Part shown: piece after piece, positions 25,384-34,859 of the stretch
How positions within the stretch are numbered: the first letter of the stretch is position 1
Layout: each line of letters opens with the position of its first letter
NCBI RefSeq assembly: GCF_002105535.1
Contig: NZ_CP015848.1
Span: forward strand, 461,001 to 525,000
Source: Magnetospirillum sp. ME-1
GTDB taxonomy: Bacteria; Pseudomonadota; Alphaproteobacteria; Rhodospirillales; Magnetospirillaceae
DNA length: 64,000 nt
Direction: 5' to 3'
Notes under the pieces: model-generated
What the model was told of the DNA's origin: nothing
Databases searched by the model: none
The model's input: only the letters and a program-made list of their open reading frames with translations
Program-made: the position numbers and the translations under genes

Positions 25384-27297
25384 TCACACCGAGGTCAGCA
25401 TCTTGAGAGCGATAGCGGCCATGGTCGCCGCATACACGCCCTTGAGCACCCGCACCGGCAAGACCCGCATCAGGCGCGCTCCGATGATGCCGCCCACATA
25501 GGCGCCGGGAATCATCACCAGGGCCAGGGTCACCGGCGCTTCCCAATGAATCAGACCCGTGCTGGATCCGTGGAGGAAGGCCACCACCGAACCGGCCACC
25601 GAGGCCCAGAACACCAGGACCGAACTGTTGGCGATGGCGTTTTGCAGGCTGATGCGTCCCACATAGCGCTGCAGCGGAACCTCGATGACGCCGCCGCTGA
25701 TGCCGAGAATACCGCTGAACAGACCCATGGGCAGCCCCAACACCGCCGAACGGGCATGGCCTTCCGGCAAGGCAAGGCCGCTGGCCTTGGGCCTGGAGGT
25801 GCCGTCTGCCAAAGCCATCAATTCGTCCATCTCGTCTTCAGCCTCTGCGGCGGAAATGGACTCGGCCGTTTCCTCGCCGGCATTGGGCTGAAGAATTTCC
25901 ATGACCGCCTTGCCCGCCATGATCAGAGCGAACAGGCCCAGTAGAATACCCACCACAGAATCGCCGATGGCGTTGCCGATGAAATAGCCCAGGATCACGC
26001 CGGCGATGCCCCAGGGAATCAGCGGCTTGACCTTGTCCCACTGGACCAGTTGAGCCTTGTCGTTGCGCAATGAGGCAGCACCGTACACCACCACATTGGT
26101 CAGAAAGACCACCGGGCGGATCAGATACATGCCATAGCCGAAGAAGACCATCATGCCGGCGACCTGGAGCACGCCGCCGCCCATGGTCATCATGCCGCCG
26201 GTGACACCCGCCGCCAAGGCGAGCATGACCAGGCCGACGATATCGGCGACGGAGTATCCGCCGATCTTTGCACCCCCGACATGGTCTGTGTCGATGAAGG
26301 GCATGCCCGAGGGAATGGACGGCGCGACATTGCCCTTGACCACATTGCCTTGCACGACGTTCATGCCCATCCCCGGAATGGCAGTCGGTCCCCCGACCAC
26401 CGCCCGGGCCTTGGACCACCAATTGGTGGAACCGGCAGCGACGGTCTGGGTCTGAGGTTGGCCGGGTGCCGTGGCGGAGCCCTTCTTGAAGCGAACCACG
26501 TCCTGAAGATGGGACACGATCACCTGGGCCGGCACCGTGAAGCCTTCCACCTTGCCGGCGGGGCCGGTAGCGGCGATGTTGATGCCCACCAGATCACCCT
26601 GGGCGTTGACCAGCGGGCCGCCGGTCTGTTCCCAGCTGTAGACCGCGTCCGAACGCAGCAGATGGGTGATCTGGGTCGCCCCCACCGCCAGCGGCGCATC
26701 CGCCGATTGCACCAGGCCCTGGCGCACCAGCGGCGCCCCCGCCATGTTGCGGCCGAAGGCGAAGACCTGCTGACCCGGCACCACCGTCTGGACGTCGGCC
26801 ATGCGGAAATGCAGGAACTTCTCGGTGGTCTGCATCTTCAGCAGCGCCAGATCATGCCCCGGAATGGTCTTCACCACCTGGGCCGGAAAGCGCCGGATCC
26901 CACCCGTCGTCGCCACCTGGACCGAAATCTCCGGCAGCTTGGACACCGAATGCAAGGTGGTGATCACATAGCCGTTGGTCCCCACGATGGCCCCCGAGGC
27001 CACCGGACCGGCATTGACCCCGCCGCCGCCGACCCCGACCACAGCAGGGGGAACCGTGTGATACAGCCGCTGCACATGCGGCATGGCGATGTTGCGCACC
27101 AGGAACTGACCCACCGACAGATCGTCGGCCCCGTGGAAATTGTCGTCCTCGTCGTAATGGTCCAGGAGATAGATCCCCCAGGCGAAGGTCACGAAGATCA
27201 AGAAGGCCAGGATCGAGACAGGCGTCTTCCACGACCGTTCGCAAAACACGATCTTGTTGGTGGGCAATTCGCCCATGGTCTCGCCGACTTCAATCAT
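25384..27297 (-). CDS. mamO: MamO, degenerate trypsin-like protease fused to a TauE/SafE-like transporter
   Basis: 637 aa. One helix, then a chymotrypsin-like domain, then about eight membrane helices of a TauE-like carrier (from about 360). His116 and Asp149 are kept, but the Ser position is Thr225 (SWEQTGGPL), so proteolysis is not expected. His263, reported as a metal-binding residue, is present. These numbers match the published AMB-1 protein, which fixes the start at 27297. Needed for mineral nucleation and for activating MamE. Confidence 0.97.
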   Translation of the reverse strand: MIEVGETMGELPTNKIVFCERSWKTPVSILAFLIFVTFAWGIYLLDHYDEDDNFHGADDLSVGQFLVRNIAMPHVQRLYHTVPPAVVGVGGGGVNAGPVASGAIVGTNGYVITTLHSVSKLPEISVQVATTGGIRRFPAQVVKTIPGHDLALLKMQTTEKFLHFRMADVQTVVPGQQVFAFGRNMAGAPLVRQGLVQSADAPLAVGATQITHLLRSDAVYSWEQTGGPLVNAQGDLVGINIAATGPAGKVEGFTVPAQVIVSHLQDVVRFKKGSATAPGQPQTQTVAAGSTNWWSKARAVVGGPTAIPGMGMNVVQGNVVKGNVAPSIPSGMPFIDTDHVGGAKIGGYSVADIVGLVMLALAAGVTGGMMTMGGGVLQVAGMMVFFGYGMYLIRPVVFLTNVVVYGAASLRNDKAQLVQWDKVKPLIPWGIAGVILGYFIGNAIGDSVVGILLGLFALIMAGKAVMEILQPNAGEETAESISAAEAEDEMDELMALADGTSRPKASGLALPEGHARSAVLGLPMGLFSGILGISGGVIEVPLQRYVGRISLQNAIANSSVLVFWASVAGSVVAFLHGSSTGLIHWEAPVTLALVMIPGAYVGGIIGARLMRVLPVRVLKGVYAATMAAIALKMLTSV

Positions 27298-27337
27298 GGC
27301 TGAGTTCCAAGCTCATTCGGATTCCTGTCGTCATCTC

Positions 27338-28651
27338 TCATCCCACGAGAACCGCGATATAGACGGTCCCCAGAACCAAGAAGATCCCCATCAGTGGCAT
27401 GCCCCAGCGGACATATTCCCGATGGGTGAATTGCAGACCGGCGGCGGCTGCGGATGCCAGTTCCGGATGCCGCTTCACGAAGCCGGAATATTGAGTCATG
27501 GCCAGGGATCCCGCCGTGGCGCCCGGCAGCGCAGCCACCGACCCCGCCATGATGCCCAGCGCCAGCGCCCACCAAGCCGCCTGACCGTCCCCGTCCAGGC
27601 GAAGCGTCGCCGCCACCGGGGCGAAGACCGCCGCCGAGGTGCCGCCGCCCACGAAAATAGTGACGGCGGCTGCCATCCACATCAAAAGGATGGCGCGGAC
27701 GCGGTCATGGGCGGCGGTAATGCCTTCGAGCCAGTTCACCGCCCAGTCGAGAATCCCCACCGAGGTCAAGGCCCCCACCATCACGAACAGGCCGCCGTAG
27801 AACAAGATGTCGGTGCCGCCGCAGGCCGAGAAGAACTCGTCATCCTTGAAGCGGCCCAGACCCAGCGCCGTCACCCCGGCGACAAAGGCGATCCAGCCCG
27901 GCCGCACCTTCAGCGGCCCCGCCAGAATCAAACCGGCGACGGTGACGCCGAAAATGATCAGTCCATAACTCAAAAGCCGACGGTCGATGGCACTGTGACG
28001 CAGCGCCTCGCCCCGGGCCCAGACCGGATCCACCGGAATTTCCGAGCCTTTCCAGTCGCCCAAACGCCGCTCGAAGAATACCAGCATCACCGCCAGCAAG
28101 ATCAGGCAGACAGGCATCATCCCGGCGATGAAATCGTTGAAGTGAAGCTTGCCCGCCGAGGCCAGAATCATGTTGGGGAAGTCGCCGATCATGGTCGAGG
28201 CCCCGCCCAGATTGGCGGCGATAATCTCGGCGATGATGACCGGCACGGGGTCGATGCCGGTGCGAAAGCACACCGTCAAGGTCACCGGAACCACCACCGC
28301 CACCGTCACCAAGGAGTTGCTAGCCAGCGAAATCCCGTAGGTCACCAGCGCCATCATCACCAAGATCCAGCGCCCTTGGCCCTGGGACAGTTCCGCCGTT
28401 CCGGCCGCCAGATAGGCATAGACGCCGGAGCGGGCCAGGAGGGCGGAAATGGCCGCCATGCCGAAGATCAGGGCCAGAGTCTCGAAATAGACGGAGCGCA
28501 GCGCCATGACCGGCGTGTAGCTGCCGCTGATGGTTCCGATCACCACCAATGCCGCCGCCCCGGCCAGAACGGCCAGATGGCTGCCCTCCGCCCACCGATA
28601 GATAACGGCGAACGTCGCGACGAACACGGCAAGGGTGAGAAGTCCGATCAT
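27338..28651 (-). CDS. mamN: MamN, CitM/NhaD-type ion transporter
   Basis: 437 aa with about 11-12 hydrophobic helices, from MIGLLTLAVFVATFAVIYRW to LMGIFLVLGTVYIAVLVG. It belongs to the ArsB/NhaD/CitMHS superfamily and is proposed to export protons released during magnetite precipitation. The start codon directly abuts the mamM stop. Confidence 0.95.
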   Translation of the reverse strand: MIGLLTLAVFVATFAVIYRWAEGSHLAVLAGAAALVVIGTISGSYTPVMALRSVYFETLALIFGMAAISALLARSGVYAYLAAGTAELSQGQGRWILVMMALVTYGISLASNSLVTVAVVVPVTLTVCFRTGIDPVPVIIAEIIAANLGGASTMIGDFPNMILASAGKLHFNDFIAGMMPVCLILLAVMLVFFERRLGDWKGSEIPVDPVWARGEALRHSAIDRRLLSYGLIIFGVTVAGLILAGPLKVRPGWIAFVAGVTALGLGRFKDDEFFSACGGTDILFYGGLFVMVGALTSVGILDWAVNWLEGITAAHDRVRAILLMWMAAAVTIFVGGGTSAAVFAPVAATLRLDGDGQAAWWALALGIMAGSVAALPGATAGSLAMTQYSGFVKRHPELASAAAAGLQFTHREYVRWGMPLMGIFLVLGTVYIAVLVG

Positions 28652-29608
28652 CTAGTTATCCACCTTCGACAACATGACTTCATCGTAAGTCAGCGGTTCT
28701 TCCGAGAATGTCGGCTTGCTTGTATCTCCGGCTTCTCGCGCCTCGGCGCTGACATGCAGCGATTCGATACGGCGCATCTTGCCGCAGACCGCGGCCTGAA
28801 CCGCCTCGCAAATGTCGTGGGCCTGCTCCACCGTATGCTCGGGATCGACGCCGATGATCATGTCGGCCCAGATGTCTTGGCCCACATAGCGGGCGCGCAG
28901 ATGGATCACGCCGCGCACGCCGGGGACCCGCTCCGCCGTATCGACGATGCGGTTCTGCACCGCCTCGCCCGCGGTATGGTCCATCAGGCCGCGATAGGCA
29001 TCCATGAAGACGACCTTGCCCAGCAGCAGCAGGTCGATGGTTTCCCACAGGGCGACCGCCGGATCGATCCACGGCATGTTGAGGTAATGGGCGCCGATGA
29101 TGCCCAGCGCCACGGCCCCCGAAGCGGTGGCGTCGCCATGGTGATGCTTGGCCATGGTCTTGATGATGGGACTGTTGGTCTCGATGGCGACGCAGCGGGA
29201 GTAGAAATACATGGCCACATTGACGCCGACGGAAACCAGCGCCGCCCACAGCACGATCAGATGCGGGGTGCGGTGCATGCTTTCATCCAACAAGATCTGG
29301 ACGGCGTGGACCAGCAGATAGCCGGTCAGTCCGATGAAAACGACGCTGACCACCATGGACAGAATGAATTCGACCTTGCCGTGGCCGTAGGGATGCTCCG
29401 CGTCAAGGGGCTTGCTGGAGATGGTGGTCCCGATGACCACCATCAGCGCATTCAGCATGTCCTTCAGCGAATACATGGCATCGGCGAGCATGGCCTGCGA
29501 TCCGCCGATCAGACCGACGAACGCCTTCATGACCATCAGTACGGTGTTTACAGCCAGGCCGACCCAACCGATGCTCCTGCTGCAGACCGTGCAACCGCTC
29601 TTCCTCAT
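28652..29608 (-). CDS. mamM: MamM, CDF iron transporter
   Basis: 318 aa. N-terminal CTVC, Tyr46 and Asp50 in AMYSLKDML, and the second transmembrane metal pair in HHHGDATASG. A C-terminal V-shaped cytoplasmic domain follows. Forms a complex with MamB and transports iron into the magnetosome. It follows mamL by about 50 bases. Confidence 0.97.
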   Translation of the reverse strand: MRKSGCTVCSRSIGWVGLAVNTVLMVMKAFVGLIGGSQAMLADAMYSLKDMLNALMVVIGTTISSKPLDAEHPYGHGKVEFILSMVVSVVFIGLTGYLLVHAVQILLDESMHRTPHLIVLWAALVSVGVNVAMYFYSRCVAIETNSPIIKTMAKHHHGDATASGAVALGIIGAHYLNMPWIDPAVALWETIDLLLLGKVVFMDAYRGLMDHTAGEAVQNRIVDTAERVPGVRGVIHLRARYVGQDIWADMIIGVDPEHTVEQAHDICEAVQAAVCGKMRRIESLHVSAEAREAGDTSKPTFSEEPLTYDEVMLSKVDN

Positions 29609-29658
29609 CCTTACTCACTCCAAAGCCCCGACCCCGCCTTCAACCCAAGCGAAGGGAT

Positions 29659-29895
29659 TCAGCGCTTGATGACGATGCTCTTCCCCGGCGACTTCTGCTT
29701 GCGCCGCGTCATGACGTTCGCCAGCACCGAGACGATGCCGATGGCGAAACCGAGAAAAAACGTTATGCCCAGAACAACGAAATGCGGCGCAATCATCGCC
29801 AGTGGTCCCAGGCGGGTTTCGACCATATGCGCGTTGGACGACGCCAACAGCACGATCAACCCGCCGAACACCAACGATCCGATCAATCTTACCAT
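29659..29895 (-). CDS. mamL: MamL, small magnetosome membrane protein
   Basis: 78 aa: two membrane helices (LIGSLVFGGLIVLLASS and FVVLGITFFLGFAIGIVSVL) and a basic tail (TRRKQKSPGKSIVIKR) proposed to bend the inner membrane. Required for vesicle formation. Resembles LapA-domain proteins. Confidence 0.95.
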   Translation of the reverse strand: MVRLIGSLVFGGLIVLLASSNAHMVETRLGPLAMIAPHFVVLGITFFLGFAIGIVSVLANVMTRRKQKSPGKSIVIKR

Positions 29896-29950
29896 GCCAC
29901 TGTCCTAGACTGCCGCGTATCCCCGTCCCGCATATCGAACTCTCCCCCCG

Positions 29951-30994
29951 TCACGAGCCGGAGACGTCTCCAAGCTGACGCCAATACTGCGGCGGAAGCT
30001 CTTCCGCCAGACGCAAGGCGCCCCGGCAACCGTCGAAAGTGGGGTCCTTGACGCAGGTCACGTTCGCATCGCCGAAGGGACGCAGCTTTTCCTTGACGTA
30101 GGCCGCCAATCCGCGAATGCGCGAGCCGCCGCCGGCAAACACGATGTTTTGAAGCACGGTGGCCTGATATTCGGGCTGGAACGAACGCAGCAGCGTCTCG
30201 ATGCTTTCGATAATGTCGGGCATCAGCGCCTCGCAGGCGATCTTCACCGGCTCGGTCACGTCAGCGCGCACGGGCTTGCCGGCGGCGCGGAACTCGAACG
30301 AGGCAACCTCGGTGGGGGTGCCGACGAAGGAGAACTGCTCTTTCACCGCGCAGGCGACATTCACGTTCATCTGCAGTTCGGGATGACGTTCCAAGATGGC
30401 GTTCTGGAGCCGCTCATCCACATAGTTGCCAGCCTTGGTCAGGGTAACCTGATCTTCGGGGCCGGGAACAGTGCCCTTCAGGGCGCAGATATCCGTGGTT
30501 CCGGCGCCGATATCGACGATGATGGTGTTGATCAGCTTGTCCAGGCCGTAGCCGACCATGAACGGTTCGGACACCACTAGGGCGGTATGAACCACCTCCT
30601 GAGCCATCTTGAGCAGCAGCGCCTTGTTGGCCGCCGACGCCCGCGCCGGCACGCCGATGACGGCGCAGATCTCGTCGTTGGGGCCGGGCTCGGCCGACTT
30701 CACCACATGGGTCAGCAGATGCCGCGCCACTTCGATGTCGCGGTCGCTGATCTCGCTCAGCACGCCGTCCTGGAGCGGATAGCGGATGTCCAGGTAGGAG
30801 CGCATCTCGAAAGCCTCGTCGCCGACCACATAGGGGCGGCCGAGCAGCTTCAAACCGATGACGTCCTTCGGGTATCCAACCACCGACTTCAGCAGGAACT
30901 TTTTGCCCCGGCTCGACATCACCGCAGTATGGGAAGTCCCAAGGTCGATGCCAAGGAACAATCTGTTCTTGGCCTGGCCTTCACCTTCACTCAT
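29951..30994 (-). CDS. mamK: MamK, actin-like filament protein
   Basis: 347 aa from MSEGEGQAKNRLFLGIDLGT; an upstream start at 31003 would add three residues. Actin-fold nucleotide motifs are phosphate 1 (LGIDLGTSHTAV), phosphate 2 (IIVDIGAGTTDIC) and the adenosine motif (IVFAGGGSRIRGL). Forms cytoplasmic filaments that align magnetosomes, linked through MamJ, whose gene is immediately upstream. Confidence 0.97.
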   Translation of the reverse strand: MSEGEGQAKNRLFLGIDLGTSHTAVMSSRGKKFLLKSVVGYPKDVIGLKLLGRPYVVGDEAFEMRSYLDIRYPLQDGVLSEISDRDIEVARHLLTHVVKSAEPGPNDEICAVIGVPARASAANKALLLKMAQEVVHTALVVSEPFMVGYGLDKLINTIIVDIGAGTTDICALKGTVPGPEDQVTLTKAGNYVDERLQNAILERHPELQMNVNVACAVKEQFSFVGTPTEVASFEFRAAGKPVRADVTEPVKIACEALMPDIIESIETLLRSFQPEYQATVLQNIVFAGGGSRIRGLAAYVKEKLRPFGDANVTCVKDPTFDGCRGALRLAEELPPQYWRQLGDVSGS

Positions 30995-31041
30995 TTTTGT
31001 CACTCCGTTCGCGTGCTAAATGACCAATTGACGGCTGCCAG

Positions 31042-32412
31042 CTATTTTTTCTTGCCCACCGTATCGCATTGAGACGTGGAGCAGGTCCCGCAACTTCCCT
31101 CGGCGGACCCCGTAAGCCGACGCGCACCGGCGACGACGTTGTCCCCAATGACACGTCCCCCCTTGACCACGCCGCCGACGACCCCGGCACCAAGACTGAG
31201 GACACTACGCACCGCCGAACCGGCGATCCCGAAAATTCCACCGAGAAGGTCTTCGACGGGAACGTCCTGAACCGTGGCGACCTTCTTTCTGACCGGCGGA
31301 GCCTTCCTCTTCTTCGCGGGCTCTCGGACGGGCTTGGCCGCTGGGGCAACGGAAGGGGGAGAGGCCAAAACCGGGGCCATGGCCGCAGCCGCCTGCATCA
31401 GTTCGGCAAGACCGAAATTAGTCGCCGGGGCGGGAACCGCCACCGCGTCCTCGATGCTTTCGGCCACCGGCTCGGAAACAGCCGCCTCATGAACCAATTC
31501 GGGCTCGGCCACCGGAAGCTCGGGCTCCGGCTCGGCTTCGGCCACAACGTCCACCGGCACGACTTCGGGCTCGGGCGCGGCCACCGGAAGCTCGGGCTCC
31601 GGCTCGGCTTCGGCCACAACCTCCACCGGCAAGACTTCGGGCTCGGGCGCGGCCACCGGAAGCTCCGGCTCCGGCTCGGCTTCGGCCACAACCTCCACCG
31701 GCAAGACTTCGGGCTCGGGCGCGGCCACCGGAAGCTCCGGCTCCGGCTCGGCTTCGGCCACAACGTCCACCGGCACGACTTCGGGCTCGGGCTCGGTCAC
31801 CGGAAGCTCCGGCTCCGGCTCGGCTTCGGCCACAACGTCCACCGGCACGACTTCGGGCTCGGCCACCGGAAGCTCCGGCTCCGGCTCGGCTTCGGCCACA
31901 ACGTCCACCGGCACGACTCCGGGCTCGGGCTCGGCCACCGGAAGCTCGGGCTCCGGCTCGGCTTCGGTGGTCTGGATCGGCTGAACCTCGATCACCAGAT
32001 CGGAGACGGACACCGTGATATCCGAAGTGATCGGCTGGGACGCCTCCAACTCGATGACGAAATTGCTCTCCGGGGTCTCGACCTCTTCCACGCGGCTGGG
32101 GGTCCGCCAGATCGGCTGCGACCAGCGGCTGACCAGATCGCCGACGGACGGGGATTCCGTGGGGCGGGTAGGGGCGGGGCTCGGCTGAACCGGCTCGATC
32201 CGGCCGCCGTGATTGGCCGACCAGGGCGAGCTTTCCAGCAAACTGGCCCAAATATCGCCTTGCTGCGCCGGCTTCAGCGACACGGCCAAAGTTGGCGTGG
32301 GATGGACCGTCACCGAGACGATCTCGGGCTCCGACGGCATTCCGCCGCCCGCCGACAAGCCTTCACCCTGGCTCCCGTCGCCTTTGTCGCGATCTCGCCG
32401 GTTATTCGCCAT
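31042..32412 (-). CDS. mamJ: MamJ, acidic repeat protein linking magnetosomes to MamK
   Basis: 456 aa. The central part holds seven AEPEPELPV cores separated by VVPVDVV or VLPVEVV spacers. A basic hydrophobic C-terminal region follows (KKRKAPPVRKKVATVQDVPV, then LLGGIFGIAGSAVRSVLSLG). It tethers vesicles to the MamK filament. Repeat number is known to vary among strains. The C-terminus has a CGTCSTSQC cluster. Confidence 0.95.
   Translation of the reverse strand: MANNRRDRDKGDGSQGEGLSAGGGMPSEPEIVSVTVHPTPTLAVSLKPAQQGDIWASLLESSPWSANHGGRIEPVQPSPAPTRPTESPSVGDLVSRWSQPIWRTPSRVEEVETPESNFVIELEASQPITSDITVSVSDLVIEVQPIQTTEAEPEPELPVAEPEPGVVPVDVVAEAEPEPELPVAEPEVVPVDVVAEAEPEPELPVTEPEPEVVPVDVVAEAEPEPELPVAAPEPEVLPVEVVAEAEPEPELPVAAPEPEVLPVEVVAEAEPEPELPVAAPEPEVVPVDVVAEAEPEPELPVAEPELVHEAAVSEPVAESIEDAVAVPAPATNFGLAELMQAAAAMAPVLASPPSVAPAAKPVREPAKKRKAPPVRKKVATVQDVPVEDLLGGIFGIAGSAVRSVLSLGAGVVGGVVKGGRVIGDNVVAGARRLTGSAEGSCGTCSTSQCDTVGKKK
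31493..31965 (-). repeat. mamJ central Glu/Pro repeat array
   Basis: Tandem in-frame units of about 66-72 bases encoding xxPVxVVAEAEPEPELPV. Neighbouring units are nearly identical in DNA, with VEVV and VDVV variants and linkers AAPEPE, AEPE, TEPEPE. Confidence 0.9.
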
Positions 32413-32427
32413 TATCCAGCTCCACCA

Positions 32428-34614
32428 TCAAAGGACAATCCAGAACTCTTGGCCATTGCGGTTGACCTTCAGCAAAATCTGCTGCCCGGCATTCGTCGCC
32501 CCCTTAATGGCGGCGTCGAGACGAGCCGGACCGGCCACCGGCCGATTATTGACCTCGAGGATGAGGTCATTGGCCTGGAGCCCCGCCACGGCGGCCCGGG
32601 ACCCGACCAGAACCTCGGCCACCTGGGCACCCTTGGCTCCGGGAACCGGAACGGCGCCCGGCACACCGGTGATCGGACGCGGCGCCTGGAAGGTTTCGAT
32701 CTCCATGCCCAGCCAGTTGAACTCGGTCGGAGGCTTCGGCATGACGGCCGGACCACCGGGAACCGCGACCATGCCGGGTGCAGTGGGGGCCATGCCGCCC
32801 ATGGGCGGCTGCGCCATGTCGGCAATGGCCGGAGCCTGGACCGCTGCGGCGGCCAGACCGGCGGGTCCCGCGACCAGGGTCATGTTGCGCACATCGCCAT
32901 CGCGCAGGACGCCGAGCCGCACCGACCGTCCGGCATGCATCTCGACCATGATGGCGGAGACTTCTTCCGGCAGGCGGACAGGACGGCCGTCCACCTTGAG
33001 CAAGACGTCGCCGGGCCGCAGCCCCGCCGTCGCCGCCGGAGTATTGGGCGTGACGCCGGAGATGAACACTCCGCGTCCGACCGGTACGCCGGTCTGGGCG
33101 CCAAGGCGCTGCGACATGGGGGTCAAGGCGGCGCCCAAAAGCGTGACCCGGCCGGTTCCGGCGGCGGTCGACTGCCCGCCGCGCGGCCCCTGAATATTGA
33201 TGGCCAGGCTTCCCGGCGGCTGCGCGAAGCGGTAAGCCCCCCCGCCGAGTCCCGGTGCGGCGATGGGCGCGGCACCGCCCAGCATCTGATGGCAATTGGC
33301 GCAGTTCATGTTCTGACGGCCGTCGGTATGGGGCGAGACGGCGCCCATGGGAATCGGCGGCGGCGGAATCGGGGCGGCGATGGGCATCATCGGCGCGGGC
33401 CGCCCGTTTCCGGCCGGAATCAGATCGTGGCAGGTGGTGCAATCCATGTTCTGGCGGCCATCGGTGTGGGGCGCCCTAGTCCCGGCGAAAATGGCCGGAC
33501 CCGCCGCGCCCACGCCGCCGCCCATGGGGCGCTGCATGGCCACCAGGCCCATGGAGGCCCCCTCGGCGGTGGAGGTCGGCAGCCAGCCCACTTCATCCAA
33601 GATGAACAGGCGGGCCTGATTGCTGGGCACGGCGAAGCCTATTCCGGCAAAGGCGCCGTTGGGGGTGTAGATGGCGGTATTGATGCCGACCACCGTCCCG
33701 TTGGAAATCACCAGCGGACCGCCGGAATTGCCCTGGTTGATGGCGGCGTCGGTCTGCAGCAGGTTGGAATGGGTCACGCCCTCGATCACCATGGACTTGC
33801 GCTTGGCGGAAATGATGCCGCGGCTGACGGTCATGTCCAGACCGAAGGGAGTCCCGATGGCGATCACTTCGTCGGCGACCTGCACCCCGTCGCTGTCGCC
33901 CAGAACGGCGGCTGTCAACGGCGTCTTGGGGGCGACCTTCAGCAAGGCGAGATCCAGAGCCTCGTCCATCTTGATGATTTCGGCGGAATAGCGGGTCGAG
34001 CCCACGTCGTCCTGCACGGTAACGAACACCGAATTGGCGCCGCGCACCACATGATAGTTGGTGACGATGAAGCCGTCGTTACGGACGATCACGCCGGTGC
34101 CGATGTTTTCCACCGACCGGGTGGCGGGATTGGCGAAATGGGGCAGTCCGTCAGGGTTGGCCAAGCCCAGGGGATCGGGCATGGCCTGCCCGTTGGCCGA
34201 TGACGCGGTCACGGCGACGACGCTGTTGCGCAGCAAGGTGACGACGCTGGAGAACGGCCCCCCGGCCCCAATGGGAGCCGGTCCGAAATCCACCATGGGA
34301 GGCATGGTCGCTATAGCACCGGCGGCCGAGGGCGGCGCCACGCGGGCACCAGCCGGAACCGACATGGCCGGATTGACGGCTGCCGACGGCCCGCCCTGCT
34401 GTACCGGAACATTGACGGCAGGGCCGGTGCCCCGCCCCATCTGCTCCAACATGGCGCCGAGACGAAGACCGCCCGAGGACTGCCGGTAAATGAAGGCGCC
34501 AAATAGGACGACCAGGGCAACCACGCCCATGAGCATCAGATAGCGCTTCAGATCCTTGCCGCAGGAAGCATCGCCGCGCCCGCCGTCTTCTACGTCACCA
34601 TTGAACATGGCCAT
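32428..34614 (-). CDS. mamE: MamE, HtrA-like serine protease with magnetochrome domains
   Basis: 728 aa from the ATG at 34614, which overlaps the mamI stop by one base; this start puts the triad at His188, Asp221 and Ser297, the published AMB-1 numbers. Order: membrane helix (about 27-42), trypsin domain (VTNYHVV, LDLALLK, GNSGGPL), two magnetochrome motifs (CTTCH, CANCH), two PDZ domains. Cleaves MamO, MamP and itself to trigger crystal maturation. Confidence 0.97.
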   Translation of the reverse strand: MAMFNGDVEDGGRGDASCGKDLKRYLMLMGVVALVVLFGAFIYRQSSGGLRLGAMLEQMGRGTGPAVNVPVQQGGPSAAVNPAMSVPAGARVAPPSAAGAIATMPPMVDFGPAPIGAGGPFSSVVTLLRNSVVAVTASSANGQAMPDPLGLANPDGLPHFANPATRSVENIGTGVIVRNDGFIVTNYHVVRGANSVFVTVQDDVGSTRYSAEIIKMDEALDLALLKVAPKTPLTAAVLGDSDGVQVADEVIAIGTPFGLDMTVSRGIISAKRKSMVIEGVTHSNLLQTDAAINQGNSGGPLVISNGTVVGINTAIYTPNGAFAGIGFAVPSNQARLFILDEVGWLPTSTAEGASMGLVAMQRPMGGGVGAAGPAIFAGTRAPHTDGRQNMDCTTCHDLIPAGNGRPAPMMPIAAPIPPPPIPMGAVSPHTDGRQNMNCANCHQMLGGAAPIAAPGLGGGAYRFAQPPGSLAINIQGPRGGQSTAAGTGRVTLLGAALTPMSQRLGAQTGVPVGRGVFISGVTPNTPAATAGLRPGDVLLKVDGRPVRLPEEVSAIMVEMHAGRSVRLGVLRDGDVRNMTLVAGPAGLAAAAVQAPAIADMAQPPMGGMAPTAPGMVAVPGGPAVMPKPPTEFNWLGMEIETFQAPRPITGVPGAVPVPGAKGAQVAEVLVGSRAAVAGLQANDLILEVNNRPVAGPARLDAAIKGATNAGQQILLKVNRNGQEFWIVL

Positions 34615-34823
34615 CAACCATCGATGTCAGGGTCTGAAGCGGTCCCCTTGTTGGAACGAGGCAACCGCACGGATTGCACCCCGGAGGCCAACGCGACCAA
34701 GCCAAGGATGAGCAGGGCCACCGGCACCGCTCCGCGCAGGAACTCGGTCACCGACCACCACCATGCCGTCACCCCCAGCAATCCGAGGGCAAGCGCCAGC
34801 AGTCCGAAAATCACGCTTGGCAT
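34614..34823 (-). CDS. mamI: MamI, small magnetosome membrane protein
   Basis: 69 aa, two membrane helices (VIFGLLALALGLLGVTAWW and VPVALLILGLVALASGV) and a polar tail. Required for membrane invagination or early mineral steps depending on strain. It overlaps mamE by one base (TGATG). Confidence 0.95.
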   Translation of the reverse strand: MPSVIFGLLALALGLLGVTAWWWSVTEFLRGAVPVALLILGLVALASGVQSVRLPRSNKGTASDPDIDG

Positions 34824-34859
34824 AAACGTTACTCCAGTCTTGATGCAGAGCGAATGGCG

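Noticed and set aside
27254..29908. 884-codon plus-strand frame across mamN and mamM
   Set aside because: Shadow of known minus-strand genes; no domain pattern.
31493..31965. CRISPR-like array
   Set aside because: The repeats are in-frame coding units of mamJ without unique spacers; no cas genes. No CRISPR array was seen elsewhere.
31069..34203. 1044-codon open frame on the plus strand across mamJ and mamE
   Set aside because: Antisense shadow in GC-rich DNA; composition is His/Arg/Gly-rich and the opposite strand holds well-known genes.
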